Of a stretch of DNA of 64,000 nucleotides, positions 46,977 through 57,899 are shown one piece after another. The stretch's first letter is position 1. Every line of letters begins with the position of its first letter. The DNA comes from Hyaloperonospora brassicae (Eukaryota > Oomycota > Peronosporomycetes > Peronosporales > Peronosporaceae). Below the pieces are notes generated by a model that saw only the letters and a program-made list of their open reading frames with translations, made no database searches and was not told the origin of the DNA. The stretch covers positions 1 through 64,000 of the forward strand of contig CANTFL010000272.1 in assembly GCA_947650285.1 (NCBI GenBank), written 5' to 3'. The position numbers and the translations under genes are program-made.

Positions 46977-47007
46977 TCCAGCAACCTCAAGAGAATTTGC
47001 AAATCTC

Positions 47008-50000
47008 TTGACGAAAGTTGCTCCAGATACACAATCATTGTGTGTCTCTGCACCTGGTGATGACGTTTCGCTCATCACCTTGAAGTTGGAAGCGACAAAT
47101 GATTTGTCGCTTCGTGCCCTAGTAGACTGTGGGGCGTCGAACAACTTTGTTCGTCGCCAGTCACTAGAGGGTCGTAGGCTCAAGTTCGTTGAGCGCGACA
47201 TTCCCCTCACAAGGATGACGGTGCGCCTTGCAACAGGCGCATCGATAACCGTTGAGAAACGTGTAGTAGGAATCCACTACACGTTAGAGGGCGAGCAGTA
47301 CGATGATGATTTCATCGTACTAGATCTGGATGACAAATTTGATGTCATCCTGGGATTACCTTGGCTCAGAAAATACGAGCCAAGGGTGAGCTGGCAGCAT
47401 CGATCCGTGAAGATGCCTGCTGCTTGTTCATCAGATGGCCATCTGATGAACATCTTGGAGCGTCCACAAGCGTGTGGATGTTCTGCGAGTGAGTGCGATG
47501 GCCTCACTTGCGGTACGGTCGTTAGCACGACTGCACAAGGTCACAGTGTAGTTGATCACTACACTGTGGAGCAAGCTCCCGGCGGCTGTACAGAAGTACA
47601 GGCTGCGCCGAAGGTCCACCACTCGAATAAGTCGAGTGGACCGGGACATGGATGCATGCCTAGCGGGCAGCATCTTAGAAGAAAGAAATCTGTTGCCCCC
47701 AAGGGGCAACATGAAAATCCTAGGTCGACTGGAGAGTCGACCGTAGAGGATCAGTTCCTGACTGTGGTTGCACAGCCACAGTCGGAAGACGTCGAGGGAA
47801 TAAGTCCCCACGTACTTGAGGAAGGAATTCCTCAAGAGTCGCTTGCTGAGGGATTCAGGCCCTCAGCAACCTGTGGAAGCAAGTTCCCAGGAAGAAACTG
47901 AGACGTTGAACGTCTTGGTTAATGACGGATCAAGCGTAGGCGCTTATACGCTTGATCTGATTGTGCCTCCGAAGTTGACTTCGGAGATAACTCAGTTGCC
48001 AACGCTAGAACCGAAACGGTTCTTGCGTGATCTGCGTAGTGGCAAAGTCAAGCAGATCTGCGTACTCGTCACAGAGGACGAGTATGTGACCGACATTCGG
48101 TCGGCAACAGTATTTGCTGAGAACGAACGGGTTCTCAGCAGCTCATCGATGGACGAAAGTGTCCTCGATGAGAAGACTCGGATTGAGCGATACGCGTCCC
48201 AATCCTGGGAGTCACTTCAGGCAAATCCTTTGTATAAGGATTTGATCGAATTCAGGGATGTGTTCCCTGAATCCGTACCTTGCGAGTTGCCTAAGGACAA
48301 AGGCACTCGACACGAGATCGAGCTCAAACCGGGCTCGAAATACTGTGTCATGAAGCAGTGGCCACTGCCTCGTGAACAAGTGATAGCGATCGACAAGTTC
48401 TTTGCCGATCGCTTAGCAGCGGGCCATGTGAGGGAATCAACATCCCCTCACAGCTCTCCGACCTTCTGTGTGCGAAAGGCCACAGGAGGGTGGCGGATAG
48501 TGCACGCATTCAACAAGTTGAATGCTGCAACGGTACCGGCTCAGACGCCGATACCGAGGAAGGACGTAATCATAGATGGTATGTCAAAGAGTACCATCTT
48601 TTCGTCCATGGATCTGATGGATGGATTCTATCAGATCCTGATGCGTGAACGGGACGTCCCGTTCACAGCAGTGAGTACCCCCAGCGGGATGCTGTGGGAG
48701 TGGCTAGTGATGCCACAGGGGCTGAGTAATGCCCCTGCAACATTCAACAGATGTGTAACAAATCTGTTGAGACCGGTGCGAGACTTCGCACCGAGTTACT
48801 TCGACGATGTGTTCGTCCATAGCCGGGCTATGGACGGGAAGACGGACGTTGAAGTTCACAGAACTCACGTTCGTCAGGTTCTTCAACTTATGCGCAAGCA
48901 TAAGTTGTACGCCAACCTCAAGAAGTGTATATTCGCGGCTAGCGAAATACCACTTCTTGGGTGCATCGTGGGGAAACACGGCGTACGCCCTGATCCCGAA
49001 AAGATCAAGGCGATCACCGACTGGCCAGTGCCAGTCGATGTCAAGGGACTTCGAAAGTTCCTTGGTCTTGCGGCGTACTTGCACAAGTACTCGCGCAACT
49101 ACGCCGAGATGACTGTTCATCTTTCTTGCTTGCTCAAGAAAAATGTCAAGTGGTCATGGAACGCTGAGTGCCAGCGTTCCTTTGAAGGTATCAAGCAAAG
49201 CTTGATGCAATCGCCGATCTTGGCGATTGCAGATCAGGACAGACCATTTCATGTGGTCTGTGACGCCAGCGATTTCGCAATCGGCTGTGCGTTAATGCAG
49301 TTCGATGCAGATGGCGCGGAGCGCGTCATCTGTTATCAATCGCGTCAGCTGCAAGCAGCTGAGCGTAATTACCCAGTGCATGACAAGGAACTCCTTGCCA
49401 TGAAATACGCACTGGCTAAGTTTCGCGTCTATCTCTTGGGAGATAGACCGTTTGTTGTCTACACGGACCATGCGTCATTACGCACGGCCGTAAACAGCCC
49501 ACACCTCTCGCAAAGAATGGCGAGGTGGCTGTCTTTCTTCGCGGAGTATAACTTCTCCGTGGAGTATAAACCGGGACGACTCAATGTCGTCGCGGATGCT
49601 CTTTCGCGCCGGCCCGATTTCGAGCCGGACGCGCAATCCAACAGTGAGGACAAGCCCACTGTTGCGACACTGTCAGTCAGTGTCCCGTCGTCAAGTTTAC
49701 TTGACGACGTACGAAAGGCATACGCGGAAGATAAGGATCTTCTGCGATTGATGGATCATCTGGTGAATCCATCCAGTAAATCCATGAGGGATTTACCGGC
49801 TTTGTACCGATCCTCGTCGGATCGGTATAGTACACGCAACGGATTGCTGTACTATACAGCTGTTGCCGACGACACGCCTCGTGTCGTCGTACCCGCTCAT
49901 CATGATTTGCGATTGCGCATCATGTATGAGTGTCACGATGCCCCAACAAGCGGCCATCGTGGTAGAGAAAAGACTTACCTCACGGTAAGTCGCGACTTTT

Positions 50001-50872
50001 ACTGGCCCCGCCAGTATCAGTTTGTTCGCAAGTACATCCGTGCTTGCGAAGTTTGTCAACGGGTGAAGCCTAGTCCTTCATCCCGTGCGCCATTGCAGCC
50101 TCTGCCTGTTCCGACAGAGTGCTGGCAGTCCGTTTCAATGGACTTCGTCTTCGGGTTTCCCGAAGACGCTCACAAGAATAATGGTATTCTTGTGTTTGTG
50201 GACCGATTCAGCAAGATGGTCCATCTTGCTGCTGTCCCTGAGTCAATCAAGGCTCAAGGTTGTGCTCGTGTCTTTCTAGACACGGTCTTTAGACTCCACG
50301 GGTTACCCCGTGAACTCGTATCCGACCGTGACCCTCGGTTCACGGCGGAATTTTGGCAAACCGTGTTCCGTACTCTCGGAACACGATTGAAGATGTCCAC
50401 TTCTGACCATCCAGAAACAGATGGTCAGACGGAACGTGCGAACCGTGTCCTCGAAGAGATTCTTCGAGGATATGTCCACTCGTTTCCGAGTTGGAGCGAA
50501 TTCCTACCCATGGTGGAATTCGCCATCAATAATTCGGTGCATGCTTCAACACAGCACACACCGTTTTACGTGAATGGCCTACGCCATCCACGTGTGCCCA
50601 CCCTTCTAGAGTGTGACTCTTGGATAAGGGGGGAGGGACTCGCTCGAGCAAAAACCGTTTTGGCTCTTGCTCATCACGTGTCGACGCAAACGTCGTCACG
50701 TATGATGCCGATGTCGATCAAGTCGACATCGATGAAGAAGATCATCTCAATAATAGCGAAGACGCTATTATTGATTCGGATGATGATGACGATGCTGGTA
50801 TATTCAGCATCGCCAACGATTATGCCAGCGAGGAAGAAGACAACCTCGCTGAAGAAGAGAGCAATCTCTTAG
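47008..50872 (+). pseudogene. Copy C pol: protease, RT, RNase H, integrase with one inserted base
   Basis: The protease frame (VDCGASNNFV) runs to 47,901, ending in a foreign tail. The remaining pol frame is open from 47,816 to 50,872. The difference from B is one extra T in GGGATTCAGG (47,851-47,860) against GGGATCAGG. RT (SYFDDVF), RNase H and integrase (HHCC, D, D, E) are intact and match copy B almost residue for residue. Apart from this insertion the pol would be complete; a sequencing or assembly error is an alternative. Confidence 0.9.
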
Positions 50873-51852
50873 CAGTGCGCACGAAGCGCACTGCTAGACA
50901 AAACAAAGAGTCAGCAGAGAACTTCCTGCTGACTCGAGAAGCGGTAGTCCGTTTCGTTCAGGACTCCATCGCAAATGCGGTGGACCGTCAGAAACGGAAC
51001 GCAGACAAGAATGGAAGAGCAAATGTTCTTTCATTTAAGGTTAATGACCTAGTACTACTGTCAACGGTAAACCTACCTGGACATGCAGTCACTAGTGTCG
51101 GCAGTAGTAAACTACTGCCGAAATACATTGGGCCATTTCGAGTGTTGCATCGCAAGGGCAATGCATACACACTCGAATTGCCACGTAGGATGCGCACGCA
51201 TCCTACGTTTTACGTGGGGAGGCTTAGGTCGTACTGTCAGTACGAGCCTTCTTCTTCCGATGAAGATAGCCCCCACGTTCAAGAACATCCATCAAGTTCT
51301 TGCGTTCGCGCTCCAGACGATCCGTCTGGTCGCGCAGATATGATACCTCGGTATTCAACCGAGTTATCTCTCCGCGAGCTGTCGCCAGCTCGCCGAAAAG
51401 GGAGCGGACATCCCGCTCGACCTGAAGCTGCGCCGTGGCATAATCGGCGCGATCCCTCGCCCGATCAGCCTCGTGACCCTTGCGGTTCTTCCGCACGGTG
51501 TCGGTCAAAGCGTAGCGTCGGTCGCGCTCGTGCTTCAAGTCATCGCGCAATTCATCGATTGCGCGATCCATCTCGTAAGGGTCGAGATGGTGGGCCTGGG
51601 GTTCTGGAGGAGGTCTTTCCTCCTCCACCACATCCTTTGGTGGATGCTCACGGTGATCAACGCTTTCTAGTGGAGCGTATCTTGAATCACCGTGACGATT
51701 CAGGATCAAGGACGAGCTACCTCGTCCAGTGGAGGGGGTATCCACCCTCTTGGAACAGCTGGGAGCCCCGCTCTCAGCTGTTGATGGATGTTGAAGGTCT
51801 CGTCCGCCAGTATGACGAGACCCATCCGATGAGTCCTGTGGCCCATCGGTAA
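50620..51852 (+). CDS. Copy C pol C-terminal linker, integrase C-terminal region and chromodomain (410 codons)
   Basis: Entered by a -1 change from pol at the G6 run 50,628-50,633; TTG is the apparent first codon, so this is not an independent gene. Contains an acidic linker (about residues 30-75, [20 protein letters not shown]), a basic integrase C-terminal region ([35 protein letters not shown]) and a chromodomain at about 340-400 ([20 protein letters not shown] ... [17 protein letters not shown]). Its 3' half overlaps the antisense ORF for 629 nt. Intact in C only. Confidence 0.85.
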   Translation: MDKGGGTRSSKNRFGSCSSRVDANVVTYDADVDQVDIDEEDHLNNSEDAIIDSDDDDDAGIFSIANDYASEEEDNLAEEESNLLAVRTKRTARQNKESAENFLLTREAVVRFVQDSIANAVDRQKRNADKNGRANVLSFKVNDLVLLSTVNLPGHAVTSVGSSKLLPKYIGPFRVLHRKGNAYTLELPRRMRTHPTFYVGRLRSYCQYEPSSSDEDSPHVQEHPSSSCVRAPDDPSGRADMIPRYSTELSLRELSPARRKGSGHPARPEAAPWHNRRDPSPDQPRDPCGSSARCRSKRSVGRARASSHRAIHRLRDPSRKGRDGGPGVLEEVFPPPPHPLVDAHGDQRFLVERILNHRDDSGSRTSYLVQWRGYPPSWNSWEPRSQLLMDVEGLVRQYDETHPMSPVAHR

Positions 51853-52828
51853 ACACGCGCCCTAGGCGCTTGTAGACGGATTGCAAGTTTGCAATCGCGT
51901 CACGCATCTCAGCCGAGATGTGTGCCCTTCCCCAGGGCGAATTTAGGGAGTACACATCCCTATGTGCACGCTGCGAGTTGTCAACACAACTCGCACAAGG
52001 GTCTCCCCATGTGAGGCAAGGAATGCCTGCCTCACTAGATAAACAATGCAACCGGTACCTAGCACCGGTTGGCGTTCGCCGTTCGAACCTGAGGCGTGTT
52101 GCCTCAAGTTTCTTGAGCCACCCCTCTCGTCCAAAATTCTTGACGTTTTGGACGAACGCGTTCCACGCAGCCAAAAGCGATGTTTTGTCACGCTTTTGGT
52201 TGCTATTGTACCATCGATGTCTAAGGAAGACATCGAGATAAAAGTCTTCTTCAGCGCGAAAGTTCTTCGCGCTGGAACTCAAGCCGTGAAGCTCGGTTGC
52301 ATCGAATAAGGGTATTCGATGGTGTTGGCCTGTCTCGTGAGACAGGCTATTGATGAGTTGTTCGGGCAAACGCCACGGCTTCAACTCATCACGCTTCACA
52401 GTGGTACCCTTGTCGGTACCACGGCTCCCAGATTGACGACGGCTCGCGCCATCGTCATCACGCTCGTGCGAAGACGCACGAGCCGGCGGTGGTGAAGAAT
52501 AGAACCCACCACCCTGATCATCGTCATCACTGCCGAACAGACTGTGATGCGAATCACGAGTCCGTTCGTTCGGCAGTGGCCTTGGCGAATACTGAGGCGT
52601 CGCCGGTGAGCGAGACGCCTCTGGAGCATTGCCCGAGTCAGACACGTCTGACTCGCCAGAGTAGATGACCTCCACATCGGGGTCATCGTGCGCACGCGGC
52701 GTGATACCGCGTGCACCTGCAGCACCTGTTGCTGCAGGCGAAGAAGGGGCGGCAGACGACGAAGCGTCTGCCGCAGAGGCTTGCACAGCACCAGGCTGTG
52801 TGGGTCTTGAGTCACCTCGCATAGACAT
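51224..52828 (-). CDS. Copy C antisense ORF, 534 aa, coiled-coil protein of unknown function
   Basis: Reads against gag-pol, from ATG at 52,828 (131 nt inside the 3' LTR) to 51,224 within the chromodomain-linker region. Residues 1-140 are Ser/Pro/Ala/Asp-rich and probably disordered ([30 protein letters not shown]). About 160-330 is a conserved core with [57 protein letters not shown]. About 420-520 is a charged heptad-like coiled coil ([19 protein letters not shown]). The end is basic (HRKKKAR), a possible nuclear signal. It fills the whole region between chromodomain and polypurine tract. A homologue sits at the same place in element D. The family is unknown to me; an antisense promoter in the LTR would be needed. 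Confidence 0.7.
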   Translation of the reverse strand: MSMRGDSRPTQPGAVQASAADASSSAAPSSPAATGAAGARGITPRAHDDPDVEVIYSGESDVSDSGNAPEASRSPATPQYSPRPLPNERTRDSHHSLFGSDDDDQGGGFYSSPPPARASSHERDDDGASRRQSGSRGTDKGTTVKRDELKPWRLPEQLINSLSHETGQHHRIPLFDATELHGLSSSAKNFRAEEDFYLDVFLRHRWYNSNQKRDKTSLLAAWNAFVQNVKNFGREGWLKKLEATRLRFERRTPTGARYRLHCLSSEAGIPCLTWGDPCASCVDNSQRAHRDVYSLNSPWGRAHISAEMRDAIANLQSVYKRLGRVFTDGPQDSSDGSRHTGGRDLQHPSTAESGAPSCSKRVDTPSTGRGSSSLILNRHGDSRYAPLESVDHREHPPKDVVEEERPPPEPQAHHLDPYEMDRAIDELRDDLKHERDRRYALTDTVRKNRKGHEADRARDRADYATAQLQVERDVRSLFGELATARGEITRLNTEVSYLRDQTDRLERERKNLMDVLERGGYLHRKKKARTDSTT

Positions 52829-52958
52829 GTTAACTATGCGAGGTCAAGCGGAAAGTGAGTGGAACGGACCAAACAAGTGCTCCCTGTCCCAATGGTGGCC
52901 AACGGGTGGCCTCCATATTTCGATAGTCACACGGTGACTATCAGTTAAGGGGGGGTGA

Positions 52959-53346
52959 TGTAACGGGGCAGCCCGTTACATGATATTGTCACTTAAGGAA
53001 AGTGACAATAAAGAATATAAGATGGATATTCTTTAAACAATATCACCAAAGTGGTGATATTGAAGGGTCGACCAAAGGGTCTGTTCATTGGTTGATATCG
53101 TGATGATATCAACCCACCAATCGCCGCAAGACGCGCGCAATGAGTGGTGACGAGACGTCACCATACATGCAGTTATATTAGTATAATTGAATTAAGTCAA
53201 ACGAAGAGACAGTAGTTTAAAGACTTAATTTATTAATATAACAGTTCTACTTTTACCCTACCTACGCTTCCTCGCTCGCCACGTGTACGTCTGTCGGGGC
53301 ACCCAAATCCCTTGCGTTAAGTTACGCAAGGGTGTGCCCCGTTACA
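52959..53346 (+). repeat. Copy C 3' LTR
   Basis: 388 bp, preceded by the polypurine tract AAGGGGGGG (52,947-52,955), followed by the TTTAC duplication. Confidence 0.97.
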
Positions 53347-53351
53347 TTTAC

Positions 53352-54180
53352 AGGTCAGGGAGCGCAGTATATGCCTTACAATGTCCTTGGTTAAAGATCC
53401 ACCGGCTCGTCGCTTGACGAGTATTCGGACATTGCCGTCTAGTGGGTCACTGGATCGCCGTTCGCGAGTCCAAGCGCGAAGCCGTCGATTGGTCCACCGA
53501 CTCGACGTGCGACGAGAATAACAACGATGCCGTTTACTGGGTCACCGGCTTGCAATACGACGAGACTGATCTTTCGATGAAAGTTAGTAATGCCCACCCT
53601 GGGCCGATCACACCAGTGGCGCTTTTAACCGAGATCTCTACAAGCTATATCCTTAAGGCTCGACAACAGTCATAATCCAGTCCACATAGGGACTACCCTC
53701 AAAATTTTACACGTGTCTTCGACATGGTAAATTCTGCTCTGTGTTAATTATCATATATTCTCTTCCTGGTCGCGAAAGGACTCTTGAGTGGTTCCCCTTC
53801 ACTATCTCGTGGTCTTCTACTAATATCTAGCGTGCTGGCCCTTAATCATATTGCTCTCTTGTCGAGTCTTGCCTCGCCTTGTCTCGTCGAGTCTTGACGC
53901 GTTAAGTCTTCCTCGTCAATTCTTCACTTTTCGAGCTTTGTCTCGTCGAGTCTTGTCTCGTCGAGGCTTGGCTTGTCAAGGCTTGGTTTGTCAAGTCGTC
54001 CCTGAATATGCAAATTTGTCATTTCGGTGTGCTCCGGATTCTTTCGTCGGGTTAATTACTCCTATAATGAAGTCAAAAGTAGGGAATGTTACTTTTTTAA
54101 ATTCCGTACACCACGGGTGAAACTAGATTTAGCGATAAGATAGCCTGATCATAGATTAACACATATCTGCAACTTCGTGT
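53352..54180 (-). other. 5' end of element H, possible LTR with CTCGTCGAGTCTTG repeats
   Basis: No domain is readable. 53,855-54,000 holds about eight imperfect copies of a 14-15 bp unit (TCTCGTCGAGTCTTG). Similar motifs occur at the other end of H (20,420-20,600). Element I sequence begins at about 54,200. Confidence 0.35.
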
Positions 54181-54199
54181 TATGTTTAATGGGTCGCGG

Positions 54200-55140
54200 T
54201 TATGATGGTTTATAAGGGTGCGTCACTTGCATGTTACGCAGCAATTTATCACGTTCGGATGGGCTTCTTTTACCCGTATCACAGTCTACACATTCACCCA
54301 CATAGCGTTGCACGCTCCGGTCCAGCCATCGCCAGTGGAAACGATTTTTGATCCTGTGGTACGTACGCCCTATTCTTTGGTGACCACCGGTCATACTTGA
54401 ATGATAATGATACACAAATCTTGCTCTAGCAGCATTGAAACTACCACGAAAATCGATTCAATACGATCATACGTTTTAGCCGCTGAGAAGGGTGAATTTG
54501 TGATCCAGTATATTCCTTCATGGTCTAATGCATTTAAGGATCAAACCTTCGCTTACCCCTCTTTGAGATTGAACACGTCCCCTGTATAGATATGTCTTCC
54601 AGTCGGAATCCAACACTATTCATACTAGGCTTGCTTTATCGATTAAATTACATTTTCTGCACGAACTTCTCTTGCAAGAATCGGATGATTGGGCCTTCTT
54701 ACCGCAAATTAAGTATCGATGCCACCTTGACAATTGAATTCTCTGGATCAGGCACCAACAACGCATTCGGCAGGTTACGGCCTGATTGGATCTTAAAGAT
54801 TGTGGTCGATAGCAACCATCGACTCTTTCTCTCCCTGGAGTTACTCGATCGCTACCCTGTCTGCTCAATGGTTCAACTATATCTTCATATGTAGGAAGTC
54901 ATAGAGTATCCGCGATCTGAGTGCTGTCATATCTTTTTGACGCCGTAATTGTAAAACTAGAGCCATGCAGGTAATCTCGTTAAGCATCTGCCTGATCAAT
55001 AAATTTGAAGCACTGCAACTTCGCACTCGTCTTCGGGCTTGATTTGCGAAAATATTAAAGCGGAGTAGCTTACTTCCATATTCCGCCTCGTTGAAGGTAA
55101 GATTAGCGGTGTAATCGAAAGCAGCAGCCACGATCGTCAA
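54200..55140 (-). pseudogene. Element I second RNase H and integrase zinc domain
   Basis: 55,140-54,877 reads TANLTFNEAEYGSKLLRFNI and SNLLIRQMLNEI, the second RNase H of family E; the GDS motif reads SAS, so one catalytic Asp is lost. 54,415-54,200 gives TGGHQRIGRTYHRIKNRFHW and VQRYVGECVDCDTGKR, the HHCC zinc domain of the integrase, intact. Translation then ends before the DDE core. Confidence 0.75.
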
Positions 55141-55149
55141 CTCTGAAAG

Positions 55150-56750
55150 CTTCCATATTATCGCACTGTATTATCCGATCTTTTATTTCACTATTGCCGA
55201 CACGTCGAAGCTGGCTATCAAAGGATTTCAACTACTCCCACCGTGCGTGGTGGCCTAAATATCGGTTGCCTGGTGATGTTGCGTGACGCGATCGCGATCA
55301 ATACATCATCTACTTCTTTAGGCGTATTTACAATCGCCGCCAATGATTATACTAATCATCTTTGTCTTTTTATGACCGACGGACTTATGGTCTAGTTTAA
55401 TAAAATGCAGCCTATCTTCCCAATCTTTAATGGAGGACGGGATATTGTAGTAGCCAGGACAAGGTTATATACTTCGTGAGCATCGATCTCTCCGATATCA
55501 CAGGCGTAGTGTAATATATGCCTAGACTTAGAAAGAGGATCCACACTTTCTTGAGCGCCAATTCGAAATGAACTCTATCGAATTCAGTGTTTGACAATAG
55601 AAAGTGATAGGCCAAGAAACCCATGATAAAATATGCAATAACGCGGCCGATACTTACCACTTACTAGCATAGATCACTAACGCGGGTAGTCGATCTGGGT
55701 CAAAATGATCCAAGATCGGCGTTGTAGCTATTGTGTCAATTAGTAAAGTGAAAGCTATCACCGCTTTGCCCCCACGCATTTTCCCTCATATATCCTGATC
55801 GCCTCTTCTGATCTTGTCCGCATAGCGTTTGCACCCGCTATCATTAACGTGATCACGATTCGGTCCTGTCTACGGCACAGATACGGATACATCTCTTGCA
55901 CGACTTATCGCATAGAAACCTAATCTACGCAGCTTATATAGCACGGACGTACGGATTACAGTCCTCAATATATCTTCTATATATTTTCGACTTTCCAGAA
56001 AAGATTGCATCGATCTTAACGTTCGATCAAACGGAATATTCACCAAGTATCCTAAATCCTAATAATAATCCTCCAAATGTGCCAATACGACCTGATGGAC
56101 CCGATATTCCACCTTACAACATCTCTAGCAACGTTCAGCTAAATTTATCGACAGATATCACCGATAACAAACTTGTAACAATCGCTGTGGCTTCGCATAT
56201 AAGGACAGAAAAGATGTAGCAGATGTCAATATATCGTTTATAAAATATCTCCGGCCTAAGCTTATGGTCGTAGATCCGTATCTGTCTTCCCTTCCGTAAA
56301 TACATCCATTAACTTTGACCTTCGAAATGCGATCGAACCTTGACCTACACTGATATCCAGGTATTAGTACAGATTGTTGTCGATAAGGCGCTGATATATT
56401 TGTATAGCGTCATTTAAATCAAATGGTATTCCCAAAAATTTCTTTCATATATTTTCGTAAGGCGTACGTAATATTACGTCGAGACCGCTCTTGCCCTCTC
56501 TATTATCTTGACCAATCAGAATTTACTTGCTGTGTCTAGTCAACAATACCATACCTATTTATTCATTTCTTGCAACAACTTGCTGCTTCGAGATTTAAGG
56601 TATACATCAACCTTATCATCTTTTTCACCCGCCTTTAATCGATGCACAACCGTATATTTTCACCATTATTCTTGTTGTTGCAGGTGAGGTATATTGAGGA
56701 ACGTTATCGACCAACAATACCCTTCCAGAGAGATTAAACTATCTGGTGTT
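55150..56750 (-). pseudogene. Element I RT and first RNase H, heavily broken
   Basis: The minus strand at about 56,690 reads NKNNGENIRLCID, and near 56,400 reads FDLNDAIQIYQRLIDNNLY (RT). 55,700-55,430 aligns in scattered frames with the RNase H of element E (SAALL, then NSIEF). No full catalytic box was found. Confidence 0.55.
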
Positions 56751-56853
56751 GCTATCTATGATGAGTGAAGTCGCTACCGTGTGAGGAGCAGTTCTCCTGG
56801 CCACCATTAGCTGTGCTGGCAATGCCCTCTCGCGGGTAGTGTGCATGTTGCGA

Positions 56854-57800
56854 TTATTCGATCCACGGTCGAGTTCGACTGATGTCTCGAGCCAGTGGTT
56901 GACGTCGTGCTATATGTGATGCGTGATGTCCGTATAGATGTTCGTATCTGTCAGATCGTGAACTTGAAGAGTTGTCTTCACCATTATTCTTATTGGTCAC
57001 CACCTTTCGTAAATTGCACAGTGTAGTGAAGGGCTGGATGAATTTGGCTAATAATATTTCTGTGGTGAAGTGGCGACCGCTTGTTTGAGGAGTCGATCCT
57101 AATTCTCCACTGGCGATTGGAAGACCGACCAACAAAAATGATACCCCTTTTCCGTTCTGTAAACTTTGCTCACCTTGTGGTTCTGTCGGTAGGGAGAGTC
57201 GCACGCTTCCAGACAGACTCAAGACGACGCAAAATTGACCATGGTTGAATTTGGGCTATAGCGTGGCCTTCACACTACTAGGTTTTACTTGTAGGGTCCT
57301 CGATATGATTCACCTTGACTCTACGACATAGCCTTGTCCAAAGTAGATACTTAATCCGCGAGCCTTCTGACCACTTGAGTTGTCCTGCGATCTTGCACCC
57401 TTCGCCTTTACTTTATGCTGCCTACAATAGTAGTTAGGGATTGTTTTAGAATCCTTGTTCCCTAGCCAAAAAATCACTGAATATTACTCGGTAATTGTAT
57501 GTAGCTTTTCTTGACGTCGAGTAGGCAGAAATCTAACCCGAAGAGAAGTCGACAAATGTACTTATGACCAAATTGAGCTTAGTTTCATTTTAACTAATCA
57601 AACTTTTAACATATCTATATGCCTGCCTGTATCACGGACTTCACGAATTCACGTTTCCAAAAATTCGTTCCCTTGTACACTATGCGGCCTTCACGGGGTA
57701 GGCTCACTCTTAAACGCTGGTGATGTCCACACGTAATCTTTACAAAGCTGCCTCCGGTATAAGGATCTCGTCTTGAGACCGCGATTTCGTGCTAAATCGC
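56854..57800 (-). mobile_element. Displaced E-family leader plus gag N-terminus inside element I
   Basis: 57,222-56,854 reads PTEPQGEQSLQNGKGVSFLL and GLPIASGELG, matching the gag start of the family (10,974-10,900). 57,350-57,620 contains the leader phrases GAGCCTTCTGACCACTTGAG and ATATCTATATGCCTGCC. It lies between the protease and RT of element I, out of order, so it is an insertion or rearranged fragment of a second copy. Confidence 0.5.
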
Positions 57801-57899
57801 AAATTCGTGTTGAGATAGCGGTCTCTGTTGAGTTCCATCTTTAAGTACGTAATTATCCCGATGTAAACGCATTTACCGTACTTGCCGCCATGAGCTTTC

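Larger units (their letters stand above)
45371..53346 (+). mobile_element. Copy C: full-length, youngest gypsy/chromovirus element, 7,976 bp
   Basis: The two 388-bp LTRs (45,371-45,758 and 52,959-53,346) look identical. TTTAC duplications lie at 45,366-45,370 and 53,347-53,351. Gag, the RT-RNaseH-IN frame, the chromodomain frame and the antisense ORF are open. The only clear lesion is one extra T near 47,854 in the protease-RT linker. It has the same orientation as copy B and lies 1.03 kb downstream of it. Confidence 0.97.
20327..54180 (-). mobile_element. Element H: old gypsy element split by three later insertions
   Basis: Removing copies A, B and C leaves about 10 kb of minus-strand gypsy sequence in normal order: 5' region (54,180-53,352), gag N-terminus (45,365-44,344), gag C-terminus (36,360-34,609), protease (about 34,400), RT and RNase H (33,000-31,000), second RNase H across the A insertion (30,861 | 22,894), integrase (22,350-21,700) and chromodomain region (21,300-20,700). 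It has many frame breaks and lost catalytic residues. Both outer ends hold related CTCGTCGAGTCTT-type repeats (20,420-20,600 and 53,855-54,000) that may mark its LTRs. Confidence 0.7.

Noticed and set aside
51224..52828. Antisense ORF as an envelope gene
   Set aside because: No signal peptide, membrane segment or cysteine pattern of an envelope protein; it is charged and coiled-coil, and it is antisense.
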